From the NCBI RefSeq assembly GCF_009569385.1, contig NZ_WBOF01000001.1:5440001-5504000 (forward strand): DNA of 64,000 bases. The letters run 5' to 3'. This DNA is from Streptomyces kaniharaensis. Its GTDB lineage: Bacteria > Actinomycetota > Actinomycetes > Streptomycetales > Streptomycetaceae. Under the pieces are notes generated by a model that saw nothing but the letters and a program-made list of their open reading frames with translations, made no database searches and was not told the origin of the DNA. Position numbers and translations under genes: made by a program. Shown here piece after piece: positions 53,596 through 61,622 of this stretch; the stretch's first letter is position 1, and every line of letters begins with the position of its first letter.

Positions 53596-54378
53596 CTACT
53601 TCCCGGCGCCCGTGTCCGGAGCGAGGACGCCGCCGAGTCCCTGGAGCACCGGCCGGGCCCGGACCCAGGTGCGGTCCTGCGTCAGATACCGCTCCACCGC
53701 CAGGCCGGCCGCCGCCAGCGCTCCCTCGAACTCCTCCGTGCCGAGCGGCCGGGAGAGGAACGTCTGGGTCCAGCGGCCGTCCGGGAACTCGTACTCGACG
53801 TGGACGGTGTTCGAGCCGTCCCCGTTCGGCGTCGACGAGACCACCCGGACCAGCCCGTCCGTCCCCGCGAGCCTGCTCTCCCGCGGCACCCTCACGTGCG
53901 AGCCCTCGCCCTCGCGCTGCACCAGCACGCAGCCGTCGTCGGCGACATGGCGGCGGCAGGTCTCCAGCAGGCCCTGGCGGACCGCCGCATCGCCCGCGTG
54001 CACCAGGAAGGAGGCGAGCATGACGACGTCGAAGCGCTCGCCGAGGTCCAGCCGCTCGATCGGGCTGCGCACCGTGCGGACGCCCTCGCGCACCCGGGCC
54101 AGCATCTCGGCGGACTCGTCGACGGCCGTCACCGCGAACCCGCGGTCGACCAGCGGATGCGTCATCCGGCCGACGCCGCAGCCCAGTTCGAGGATGCTCG
54201 CGCCGGCCGGGACGGCGCTCCCGATCACGTCCGGCGCGTCGCCCACCGGGAGGCGGGACCACACCTCCACGGCGCAGCCGTCCGGGGTGATCGCGCCCGC
54301 GCCCGTGCCGTCGTAGCCCTTGCGCCGATCGTTGCCCGCCCGGTCGGTGTGGGGAAGTTCGTCGCTCATGCGGGTCAT
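53596..54378 (-). CDS. class I SAM-dependent methyltransferase
   Basis: A 260-aa methyltransferase. Motif I is LELGCGVGRMTHPL, the SAM-ribose Asp is in AVDESAEMLARVREG, and motif IV is FDVVMLASFLVH. Residues after 160 form a substrate cap. The acceptor is unknown. It converges on the HEAT-repeat gene with a terminator between. Start ATG 54378 or 54369 (MSDELPHTD) are both possible. Confidence 0.82.
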   Translation of the reverse strand: MTRMSDELPHTDRAGNDRRKGYDGTGAGAITPDGCAVEVWSRLPVGDAPDVIGSAVPAGASILELGCGVGRMTHPLVDRGFAVTAVDESAEMLARVREGVRTVRSPIERLDLGERFDVVMLASFLVHAGDAAVRQGLLETCRRHVADDGCVLVQREGEGSHVRVPRESRLAGTDGLVRVVSSTPNGDGSNTVHVEYEFPDGRWTQTFLSRPLGTEEFEGALAAAGLAVERYLTQDRTWVRARPVLQGLGGVLAPDTGAGK

Positions 54379-54575
54379 CGGACCACGGGCGGGGCGGGGG
54401 CGGGAAGGAGTTCCCGCAGGCCGGTGCGGGTTTCGGTCAATTCGCCCCGGGCGCCCCGGAGTTCTCCAACTCCGCCAGGGCTGCCTGACGCGCGGATGGC
54501 GGGGGAGGGTGGGGCGGGGCCTCGAACCGGTTCAACGACCGGTGGCAGAGGCTCAGTTGGGTCGGTGAGACAGGC

Positions 54576-55439
54576 TCATCGCCCCCGCAGCACGACGAAC
54601 CGCACCGGCATCCCCGGCCGAGCCTGGGCGGCGGCGGCCAGGTCCGTGGGCGGGACGACGCCGATGACCGGGTAGCCGCCGGTGGTGGGGTGGTCGGCGA
54701 GGAAGACCACGGGCTGACCGTCCGGCGGGATCTGGACGGCCCCCAACACCATGCCCTCGCTGGGCAGTTCACCCTCCCTCGCGCGCGCCACCGCCGGGCC
54801 CTCGGTGCGCAGGGCGATCCGGTTGCTGGCCGGGGCGACGCGGTAGCGGTCGCGGGCGAGCCGGGCCACCGCCTCCGGCACGAACCAGTCGGCGCGCGGG
54901 CCGAGCCGCAGCCGGAGGACCAGTTCGGCCGGGGGAGCGAGCAGGGGGACGAGGTCGGGCCGGGGCCGGTACGGCGGGGGAGGCCCGACCGGCAGGCGGT
55001 CGCCCGCGGCGATCGGGGCGGGCCCGAGACCGGACAGCAGGTCGGCGGAGCGGCTGCCGAGCACCGGCGCGACGGCGATGCCGCCCGCCACCGCGAGGTA
55101 GCTGCGGACGCCGGTCGTCGTGGCGCCCACCTCGACGACCGCCCCGGCTCGCACCGCGACGGGTGCCCCGAAGGCCGCCGCCCGCCCGTCCACCCGGACG
55201 GGCGCGGGCGCGCCGGTGACCGCGACCACGACCCGCCGGATGGCCCGCAGCGCGACCCCGCCGAGCGTGGTCTCCAACGCGGCCGCCCCGGGCTCGTTCC
55301 CGACCAGCCGGTTGCCCGCGCGCAAGGCGGGTTCGTCCAGCGCCCCGGCCCGCGGCACTCCCAGGTGGGCGACGCCGCGCCGTCCGAGATCCTGAACGGT
55401 GGTCAGCGGCCCGGGCCGGACCACCAGTAGCTCGCTCAT
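54576..55439 (-). CDS. pxpC: 5-oxoprolinase subunit PxpC (biotin-dependent carboxyltransferase-like)
   Basis: A 287-aa protein of the KipA/AHS2 family, one of three subunits that hydrolyse 5-oxoproline to glutamate with ATP. It has VVRPGPLTTVQDLGRRG, the GVPRAGALDEPALRAGN block and the terminal VFLADHPTTGGYPVIGVV. ATG 55439 was chosen as the family start. The region just upstream carries a second in-frame copy of the VVRPGPLT start and tandem repeats, so the N-terminus may have been remodelled. Confidence 0.88.
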   Translation of the reverse strand: MSELLVVRPGPLTTVQDLGRRGVAHLGVPRAGALDEPALRAGNRLVGNEPGAAALETTLGGVALRAIRRVVVAVTGAPAPVRVDGRAAAFGAPVAVRAGAVVEVGATTTGVRSYLAVAGGIAVAPVLGSRSADLLSGLGPAPIAAGDRLPVGPPPPYRPRPDLVPLLAPPAELVLRLRLGPRADWFVPEAVARLARDRYRVAPASNRIALRTEGPAVARAREGELPSEGMVLGAVQIPPDGQPVVFLADHPTTGGYPVIGVVPPTDLAAAAQARPGMPVRFVVLRGR

Positions 55440-55566
55440 CGCCCCCACCTCGTCCACTCCCGTGCCGCGCGTCGCCGTGTCATCCGTGTCCCGCGCAGCC
55501 GTGTCGTCCGTGTCGTCCGTGTGGTCCGTGTCCCGGCCGATGGTGAGCGGCCCGGGCCGGACCACC
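55401..55566. repeat. duplicated pxpC start with GTGTCGTCC tandem repeats
   Basis: GGTCAGCGGCCCGGGCCGGA (first 20 of 25 bp, 55401-55425) recurs at 55542-55566 with one mismatch; both code for VVRPGPLT on the minus strand. Between them lie about six units of a 9-bp repeat (GTGTCGTCC and variants, 55477-55536). It looks like a local duplication with repeat expansion at the pxpB/pxpC junction. Confidence 0.75.
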
Positions 55567-55576
55567 GGCAGCCCCC

Positions 55577-56209
55577 TCAACTCCCGTGCCCCCGAACCGC
55601 CGTGAACCGCACCCGGACGCCCGGTGCCAGCAGGGCGGCCGGCTCGCGCGCGGTGTCCCACAGCGTCAGCGTCGTCCGGCCGAGGAGCTGCCAGCCGCCC
55701 GGGGACGAGCGCGGGTAGACACCGGTGTACGGGCCGGCGAGGGCGACGGAGCCGGCCGGGACGGCGCTGCGCGGGGTGGCCCGGCGCGGGACCTCGTACT
55801 GCGGCGGGAGGCCGGTGAGGTAGCCGAAGCCGGGGGCGAAGCCGCAGAAGGCGACCACGTACTCGGGTGCGGTGTGGATCCGGACGGCGGCCTCCTCGGA
55901 CACCCCCCACAGCGCGGCGACCTCGGCGAGGTCGGCGCCGTCGTACACCGTCGGCACCTCCACCAGCGGCCCGCTCGCCGCATCGGCCGCCGCCGGTCGG
56001 GCCGTGCGCAGCAAGGCGGCGAGCGCGTCGACGTCCGCGACGCCGTCCAGCAGCACGGTGGACGCCGCGGGCACGATCTCCTCGACGGCGCCGAGTGCGC
56101 CCGCCTCCTGCCGCTCGCGCAGCCAGCCGTAGAACGCGGCGACCTCGGCGGGCCCGGCCACCTCGACCAGGAGCGCGCTCTCCCCGACCCGTCGGACGGC
56201 GGGCGTCAC
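55577..56209 (-). CDS. pxpB: 5-oxoprolinase subunit PxpB (KipI family)
   Basis: A 210-aa AHS1/KipI-family subunit. The N-terminus (TPAVRRVGESALLVEVAG), IHTAPEYVVAFCGFAPGFGYLTGLP and GVYPRSSPGGWQLLGRT match PxpB. GTG 56209 overlaps the pxpA stop in a GTGA arrangement, so translation is coupled. Order pxpA-pxpB-pxpC supports the assignment. Confidence 0.92.
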   Translation of the reverse strand: MTPAVRRVGESALLVEVAGPAEVAAFYGWLRERQEAGALGAVEEIVPAASTVLLDGVADVDALAALLRTARPAAADAASGPLVEVPTVYDGADLAEVAALWGVSEEAAVRIHTAPEYVVAFCGFAPGFGYLTGLPPQYEVPRRATPRSAVPAGSVALAGPYTGVYPRSSPGGWQLLGRTTLTLWDTAREPAALLAPGVRVRFTAVRGHGS

Positions 56210-56982
56210 GCGAAGGCCTCCACCCGGACCCCGGCGGAGGCGAGCGCCCCGCGCACCCGCCAGGCGAGCTGGGCGGCGCCGGGGGTGTCGCCGTGCACGC
56301 ACAGGGAGCGGGCCTCGACGGTGATCCGCTCGCCGCCGACGGCCTCCACCTCGCCGTCGCGGGCGATCCCTACGGCTCGGGTGATCACCGCCTCGGGGTC
56401 GTGCACGACCGCGTCCGGGTCGCGGCGCGGGACGAGGGTGCCGGCCCAGGTGTAGGCGCGGTCGGCGAAGGCCTCGGTGACGACGGGCAGTCCGACGCCC
56501 TCGGCGACGGCGAGCAGCCGTGAGCCGGCCAGGCCGAGCACGGGCAGCGGACCGTCGCAGACGGCCCCGGCTCGCAGGACGCCGGCGACGACGGCCTCGG
56601 CCTGCTCGGAGTCGGTGACCACCCGGTTGTAGAGGGCGCCGTGCGGTTTGACGTAGGAGACCCGGGAGCCGGCGGCGCGGGCGAAGACCTGGAGGGCTCC
56701 GATCTGGAAGGCGATCTCGTCGGCGAGTTCCTCCGGGGGGACGTCCATCGCGCGGCGGCCGAAGCCGGCGAGGTCCCGGTAGGAGACCTGGGCGCCGATG
56801 CGGACGCCGCGTTCGGCGGCCAGTGCGCAGACGCGGCGCATCGTCGACGGATCCCCGGCATGGAAGCCGCAGGCGACGTTGGCGCTGGTCACCACGGACA
56901 GCAGTGCCTCGTCGTCGGTCAGCGTCCAGCGCCCGAACCCCTCGCCGAGGTCCGCATTGAGATCGATCACCGCATCGGCCAC
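56206..56982 (-). CDS. pxpA: 5-oxoprolinase subunit PxpA (LamB/YcsF family)
   Basis: A 258-aa LamB/YcsF-family subunit that acts on 5-oxoproline. Seen are IDLNADLGEGFGRW, SANVACGFHAGDPSTMRRVC, PHGALYNR and the late HGDTPGA segment, all family hallmarks. GTG 56982 has GGGAGG nine bases upstream. It overlaps pxpB by 4 bp. The three subunits degrade 5-oxoproline from damaged glutamine or glutathione. Confidence 0.92.
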   Translation of the reverse strand: MADAVIDLNADLGEGFGRWTLTDDEALLSVVTSANVACGFHAGDPSTMRRVCALAAERGVRIGAQVSYRDLAGFGRRAMDVPPEELADEIAFQIGALQVFARAAGSRVSYVKPHGALYNRVVTDSEQAEAVVAGVLRAGAVCDGPLPVLGLAGSRLLAVAEGVGLPVVTEAFADRAYTWAGTLVPRRDPDAVVHDPEAVITRAVGIARDGEVEAVGGERITVEARSLCVHGDTPGAAQLAWRVRGALASAGVRVEAFA

Positions 56983-57124
56983 GCCCGTCCGCCTCCCACC
57001 AGCTGTTGAGCCAGATCGTAGGGCCTGTGCGAGAGGGCCATGGACCGTGACCCGGGCCCCGGGCGCGGGCACCGGCGCGCGGCCACCGGTTCGCGCCCTG
57101 ACTCCGCAGCCGGACGCCCGCGAC

Positions 57125-57661
57125 TCAGCTCGCGGCCGCCGGCCCCTCGAAGGAACGTTCCAGCGGACGCAGCGCCCGCAGCACGATCAGCAGCGGGATG
57201 ACACCGAAGGTCCCGAACGACATGTCGATGAAGCGCCAGGCGAGCGGGATGCCCCGCAGCGGGCCGCAGATCAGCGCCAGCGGGATGACGGCGCCGCAGG
57301 CGAGGACGGCCCAGCGGATGACCCAGATGTTCCGCACCGGATCCTTGAGCGGGCCCCAGAACGCGGCGGCGATCACCAGGTGGGCGAAGGCCAGCCAGTC
57401 GGTGCCGTAGGCGAGGAAGGGGTAGTGGTCGTTGGTCTCGGCGATCCCGGTCCGCACCCGTTCGAGCCAGGCCGTCGCGGTGGGGAAGTGGTCGGTGAGC
57501 GGCGCGGCCGGACCGGACGCGAAGTCGGCCAGCCACCGGGTCTCGGTCTCCAGCGGGAAGGCGGTCAACCCGCTCAGGACCAGGCAGACCAGGAAGAGCC
57601 GGAGCCAGCGCCGGACGCGGCGCAGTGCGGCCGCGGGATCGGTGTCCGTTTCGCTGTCCAT
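57125..57661 (-). CDS. hypothetical integral membrane protein
   Basis: A 178-aa protein with four hydrophobic segments (about residues 20-40, 85-105, 115-135, 145-165) separated by charged loops. It contains DWLAFAHLVIAAAFWGPLKDPVRNIWVIRWAV. No family function is known. Start ATG 57661. The gap to pxpA is 142 bp, so cotranscription with it is possible but unproven. Confidence 0.72.
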   Translation of the reverse strand: MDSETDTDPAAALRRVRRWLRLFLVCLVLSGLTAFPLETETRWLADFASGPAAPLTDHFPTATAWLERVRTGIAETNDHYPFLAYGTDWLAFAHLVIAAAFWGPLKDPVRNIWVIRWAVLACGAVIPLALICGPLRGIPLAWRFIDMSFGTFGVIPLLIVLRALRPLERSFEGPAAAS

Positions 57662-57780
57662 GACGACGAACCTCCATGCCGAGGAGCAGGCGGATCCTTG
57701 TCCCGCCTGCGCGGAACCGACTCTAGACCCATCTTTTGAACGCGTTCAACTCGCCTGTGCGGACCTCCCGGCTCCGAACG

Positions 57781-57818
57781 CACCGATGCCCGGGCGCCGC
57801 AGCACCCGGGCATCGGTG
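57781..57818 (-). terminator. terminator of the IPT/TIG gene
   Basis: A perfect 14-bp inverted repeat (57781-57794 with 57805-57818) encloses a 10-nt loop. It is 12 bases past the stop of the minus-strand gene at 57830. Confidence 0.8.
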
Positions 57819-57829
57819 GCTCGCGCGAC

Positions 57830-58858
57830 CTACGCGGTGTACATGAACGTCACCGGCGCGCTGGTCCCGCCCGCCGTCGTCACCGTGACGTCGACCGGGC
57901 CGGGCTCGGCAGCCGGCGGAGTGGTCGCCGAGCAGAACTTCGGCCCGCAGGAGGTGTGCAGCCCCGGCACCCCGCCGAAGGTGATCGTCCCGTAGGCCAG
58001 GTTCTCGCCGGTGATGTACGTCCGCGTGCCGCCCGCCACCGGGCCGCTCGCCGTCAACGCCTTCGAGACCACCGGTGCGGGAGGCGCCGGCGGCGGGTCG
58101 CCGGTGTAGTCGAAGGTGTCGTCCGCCGTCACCGTCCCGCCGGGCGTGACCACGGACACGGGCGCACTGCCAGAGCCGCCCGGTGTGGTCACCGCGCAGG
58201 AGGTGTCGGTGCAGGTGCCGGCCGCCGGCACGCCGCCTATCAGCACCATGCCGTTGGTGAGGTTGCTCCCGCTGACGGTCAACTGCGTGCCGCCCGCTCC
58301 CGGGCCGGAGGTGGCGTCGAGGCCGGTGACGGTCGGCGGTGCCGGGACGGCCGGCGTCGGCGTGCTCCCGTCGGCCGACACGACCGCCACGTGGCCGGTC
58401 GGATCGGCGTCGTTCGGGTTGGCGACCGTCGCGACGATCTTGCCGGTCCGCTGCCAGGTGGCGGCGGCGTACACGTGCATCTTCATGAACTCGTAGTGCC
58501 CGGGCTGCCGGGTGCCGACGAGGACGGCCTCCAGGTGGCGGCCGTCGGGCGAGACGCTCTCGGTGAACGTGTAGTCGTACGGCGTGGAGTAGAACATCGC
58601 GCCGTCGGTGGTGAGCCCCGGCGGCAGGTCGACGGTGATGTGGGTGGGGCCGGTGAGGTCCTGCGTGCCGGCGGAGGTCCAGCCGACCGAGAACTGTCCC
58701 GGCCCGGGCGGGGTGGTGCTCGGCAGGATGCCGTTCAGGGAGACGGTCACGTGCGGGCCCTGGACGGCGGGGGTGTCGGCGGGCGCGGCGGCGCCGGTGG
58801 CGAGGGTGGTCACGGACAGCGCGGCGGCGAGGCCCGCTTTGGCCAGTCGAGTGATCAT
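57830..58858 (-). CDS. secreted IPT/TIG-domain protein
   Basis: A 342-aa exported protein. A signal peptide (KAGLAAALSVTTLATGAAAPA) is followed by a beta-rich domain, then two IPT/TIG repeats each with GPGAGGTQLTVSGSNL / GPVAGGTRTYITGENL, and Cys pairs (CTDTSC, CGPKFC) for disulfides. TIG domains bind surfaces or carbohydrates outside the cell. The start at 58858 was chosen as it begins the signal peptide. Terminated by a hairpin. Confidence 0.8.
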   Translation of the reverse strand: MITRLAKAGLAAALSVTTLATGAAAPADTPAVQGPHVTVSLNGILPSTTPPGPGQFSVGWTSAGTQDLTGPTHITVDLPPGLTTDGAMFYSTPYDYTFTESVSPDGRHLEAVLVGTRQPGHYEFMKMHVYAAATWQRTGKIVATVANPNDADPTGHVAVVSADGSTPTPAVPAPPTVTGLDATSGPGAGGTQLTVSGSNLTNGMVLIGGVPAAGTCTDTSCAVTTPGGSGSAPVSVVTPGGTVTADDTFDYTGDPPPAPPAPVVSKALTASGPVAGGTRTYITGENLAYGTITFGGVPGLHTSCGPKFCSATTPPAAEPGPVDVTVTTAGGTSAPVTFMYTA

Positions 58859-59029
58859 AGGCCGATCATCACCGCGGCCCCACACTGCCTTCACGGCTTT
58901 CCCGAATATCGGTTCGGGATTGGCGCAATCCGATCGAAACGCTGTTCTGAATTCGCTCCCGAAACACCCCGTGGCCTGCCGCTCCGCGCGCCCACAAGGT
59001 CCGTTTCGGTCGTTGTCGGTGCGAACCTC

Positions 59030-59044
59030 TAATCTTGTCCACCG
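59030..59044 (+). promoter_or_regulatory. leaderless promoter of the SMC-like operon
   Basis: TAATCT (59030-59035) fits the -10 consensus, and GTG 59044 begins about 8 bases later, so transcription likely starts at or very near the start codon. A clear -35 was not seen. Leaderless mRNAs are common in Streptomyces. Confidence 0.45.
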
Positions 59045-60591
59045 TGACCGCCATCGCAGACCCGCCCACCGAGCCCGGCCTCCGCCCGCCGGCCGGTACC
59101 GTCGGCGTGCCCGCCCCGCGCCCCGCGCCCGGCCCCGCCGCCGACGAGGGCCTGGCCCGCCGGCTCAAGGCGCTGGCCTGCACCGCCCCCCTGCACGACC
59201 TGGACAGCCGCAAGGTCAACCTCGCGGGAGAGTACGGCGGCTACGCCATGGCCGAGGTCGGCCTCGCCGCGATCGACCTGGTCACCCTCCACATGGACTT
59301 CGACACCGGCGCCGACCGCGACATAGTGCTCGCCCGGCTGCTGCCCCGGGTCGCCGCCCAGGCCACCGGCCGCCCCGGCACCGAGCACGAGCGGGTCGCC
59401 CGCTGGGTGCTGGAGTCGCTGATCAACGTCGGCAGCGTGGACCGCGGCTTCCGCGCCGTCTACGGCACCTTCGGCGCGGACGGCGAGTACGTCCGCCGCG
59501 ACTACGACTTCAAGCTGATCGAAGAGGTCCCCGGCCCCGACGGCGGCATCTACCTGCGCACCACCGACGAGGCGGTCAACGTCCTGGTCGGAGCGCTCGA
59601 CACCGACGTCACCTCGGCCCAGATCGCCGCCGAGGTCAAGCTGGAGGTGCTGATCCGGCGCGGCCGCCTGGCCGACGCCCAGCTCGCCGCCGAGCAGGCC
59701 CGCTACCGCACCGTCCAGTACGCCGAGACGCTGCGCCGCGCCCTCGACGCCACCCGGCGCAACGTCCGCGCCGTCGACTGGATGAGCGCCGTCCCCGACC
59801 TCATCGACGAGGCGCTGGACCACATCGCCGACCGCTACCGGCACGAGAACGCGATTCTCACCAACATCCGCAAGGCCCGCGACGAGGCCGAGGACCCGGA
59901 GCACAAGCGCCGCGCCGCCGAGCTCGTCGACATCGTCAAGGACTGCATCCGCCGTCACACCCAGCTCCAGACCCGCCTCCTGGAGGCCGGCCCGCTGTTC
60001 CGCGCCGAGCAGGACCGGCAGGCCTTCGCCACCCCCGGCGCCCGCAGCGGCATCGACCTGTACGGGCAGCTGCTCGCCCCCGTGCTGCGGCTGCCGATAG
60101 AGCAGGCCGTCCGCCCCACCGGCGCCTTCTTCGCCCGCGGCGTCGGGCTGCGCACCCCCAGCTCCGTCCGGGTCGCGGACCTGGTCGACCTGCTGCTCAC
60201 CCCGCCCGTCGAGCGCGAGCACCTCGGCGCCGAGCTGCCCGACCCGGACCTGGTCGCCACCCCGGACGACAGCCGCTTCTCCGAGGCCCAGCTGGAGTCC
60301 GCGCTGGAGCTGCTCGACCTGCCCGCCGACGCGCCCCGCCGGCTCTCCGGCCTGCTCGCCGACGCCCGCAAACGGGACCCGGAACTCCCGTACCTGGTCG
60401 CCCTGCTGGCCGTGCACGCGGCCAGCCCGCCGGTCGGCACCGCCTACCGGCAGGGCGAGGAACGGCTGTTGTTCGCCGTGGACGACGGCACCCCGCTGCG
60501 CGATCCGGAGTTCGGCGGCGCCGACCTGATCGTCGGCAGCGCCCTGCTGGACGCCGCCGGCATGGCCGCCGACCGCAAGGACGCCGGCTGA
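59044..60591 (+). CDS. putative kleisin-like subunit of an SMC (MukBEF/Wadjet-like) system
   Basis: A 515-aa protein of unknown family. After a Pro/Ala-rich start come a conserved N-terminal part (LHDLDSRKVNLAGEYGGYAMAEVGLAAIDLV) and a helical middle (TTDEAVNVLVGALDTDVTSAQIAAEVKLEVLIRRGRLADAQLAAEQARYRTVQYAETLRRAL). The helical middle and the operon order resemble MukF/JetA-type kleisins that link SMC heads. Assignment rests on gene order and size, not on a confirmed domain. It is followed by a ~291-aa gene and the ATPase gene. Confidence 0.6.
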   Translation: MTAIADPPTEPGLRPPAGTVGVPAPRPAPGPAADEGLARRLKALACTAPLHDLDSRKVNLAGEYGGYAMAEVGLAAIDLVTLHMDFDTGADRDIVLARLLPRVAAQATGRPGTEHERVARWVLESLINVGSVDRGFRAVYGTFGADGEYVRRDYDFKLIEEVPGPDGGIYLRTTDEAVNVLVGALDTDVTSAQIAAEVKLEVLIRRGRLADAQLAAEQARYRTVQYAETLRRALDATRRNVRAVDWMSAVPDLIDEALDHIADRYRHENAILTNIRKARDEAEDPEHKRRAAELVDIVKDCIRRHTQLQTRLLEAGPLFRAEQDRQAFATPGARSGIDLYGQLLAPVLRLPIEQAVRPTGAFFARGVGLRTPSSVRVADLVDLLLTPPVEREHLGAELPDPDLVATPDDSRFSEAQLESALELLDLPADAPRRLSGLLADARKRDPELPYLVALLAVHAASPPVGTAYRQGEERLLFAVDDGTPLRDPEFGGADLIVGSALLDAAGMAADRKDAG

Positions 60592-60700
60592 CCGGCCGGG
60601 CAGACCTCGTGACATCCCGAGCCGAGGACACCGGCCGACCGGCCGGGCAACCCGAGTTGACGAACCCCATCCACCGCACCACCCGCGAGGAGCACCGCCC

Positions 60701-61576
60701 GTGACGACCCACCACGACACGTCCTGGGCGCCCGAGACCGAACCCGCCGCGCCCGCGCCGATCACCCCGGCCGACGTCGCCGACGCCGCCCGGCTGGTCT
60801 CCTTCGGCCTCCAGGCCAAGCTGCTCCCCGCCCGCGACGCCGAGTACGCCGAACTCGTCCGCCGCCACCGCGACGACCCGCCGTTCGCCCGGCTCGCCGA
60901 CGCCATCGCCACCGGCATGGGCCTGGTCGTCCTGGAGGTCTCGCCGCGCGCCGGCATGGCCGTCGCCGCCGCCGAGGACTCCGTCTTCGCCGTCCGCATG
61001 GGCGACTACTCGCGCCGCGCCGCCTCCGAGTCCACCGACCGCTTCCTGCACGGCCTCGCCCACCTCGCCGTCGCCGCCATGGCCTTCCCCCGCCCCGAGG
61101 ACCTCGCCGACGACGGCTACCTCGGCCGGATCACCGTCAACGGCGTCGACTCCTTCGTCCGCCAGGCCTGCCGCCGCCTGGAGGAGCAGGCAACCACCGA
61201 GGGCGCCAACACCGACCCGCAGTCCGACGCACCCGGCCTGGAGGCCGCCTGGCGGGTCTGGGCCCGGCGCACCGCCACCGGCGCCACCAAGGACGCCCGC
61301 CGGCTCTCCGGCTCCACCATCGGCATCGTCGCCAAGGCCGTGATGTTCCTGGTCGACTCCGGATTCCTGCAGAAGGTCTCCGACGACGCCGGCGGCACCT
61401 ACCGCACCACCGCCCGCTACCAGCTCCAGGTCCGCGACCTGGCCGGCAGCGCCGCCATGGCCGAACTGCTCGACCTCGGCGTCGTCCCGGTCTCCGACGG
61501 CACCGCCAGCCTGCTGCCCCCGGACACCACCGACGAGCTGGTCGCCGACGCGGGCCTGCCGTTCCACTCGCTCTGA
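60701..61576 (+). CDS. putative MukE/JetB-like partner of the SMC system
   Basis: A 291-aa protein. The middle (ARRLSGSTIGIVAKAVMFLVDSGFLQKVSDDAGGTYRTTARYQLQVRDL) looks like a winged-helix unit, as expected for the small kite-type subunit between kleisin and SMC. The N-terminal half has VFAVRMGDYSRRAASESTDRFLHGLAHLAVAA. GCGAGGAG lies before the GTG start at 60701. The function is inferred from operon position and size. Confidence 0.6.
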   Translation: MTTHHDTSWAPETEPAAPAPITPADVADAARLVSFGLQAKLLPARDAEYAELVRRHRDDPPFARLADAIATGMGLVVLEVSPRAGMAVAAAEDSVFAVRMGDYSRRAASESTDRFLHGLAHLAVAAMAFPRPEDLADDGYLGRITVNGVDSFVRQACRRLEEQATTEGANTDPQSDAPGLEAAWRVWARRTATGATKDARRLSGSTIGIVAKAVMFLVDSGFLQKVSDDAGGTYRTTARYQLQVRDLAGSAAMAELLDLGVVPVSDGTASLLPPDTTDELVADAGLPFHSL

Positions 61577-61622
61577 CACCCTTTCTCACCACGCTCAACA
61601 CGCTCACGGAGAACCGCCGCAC

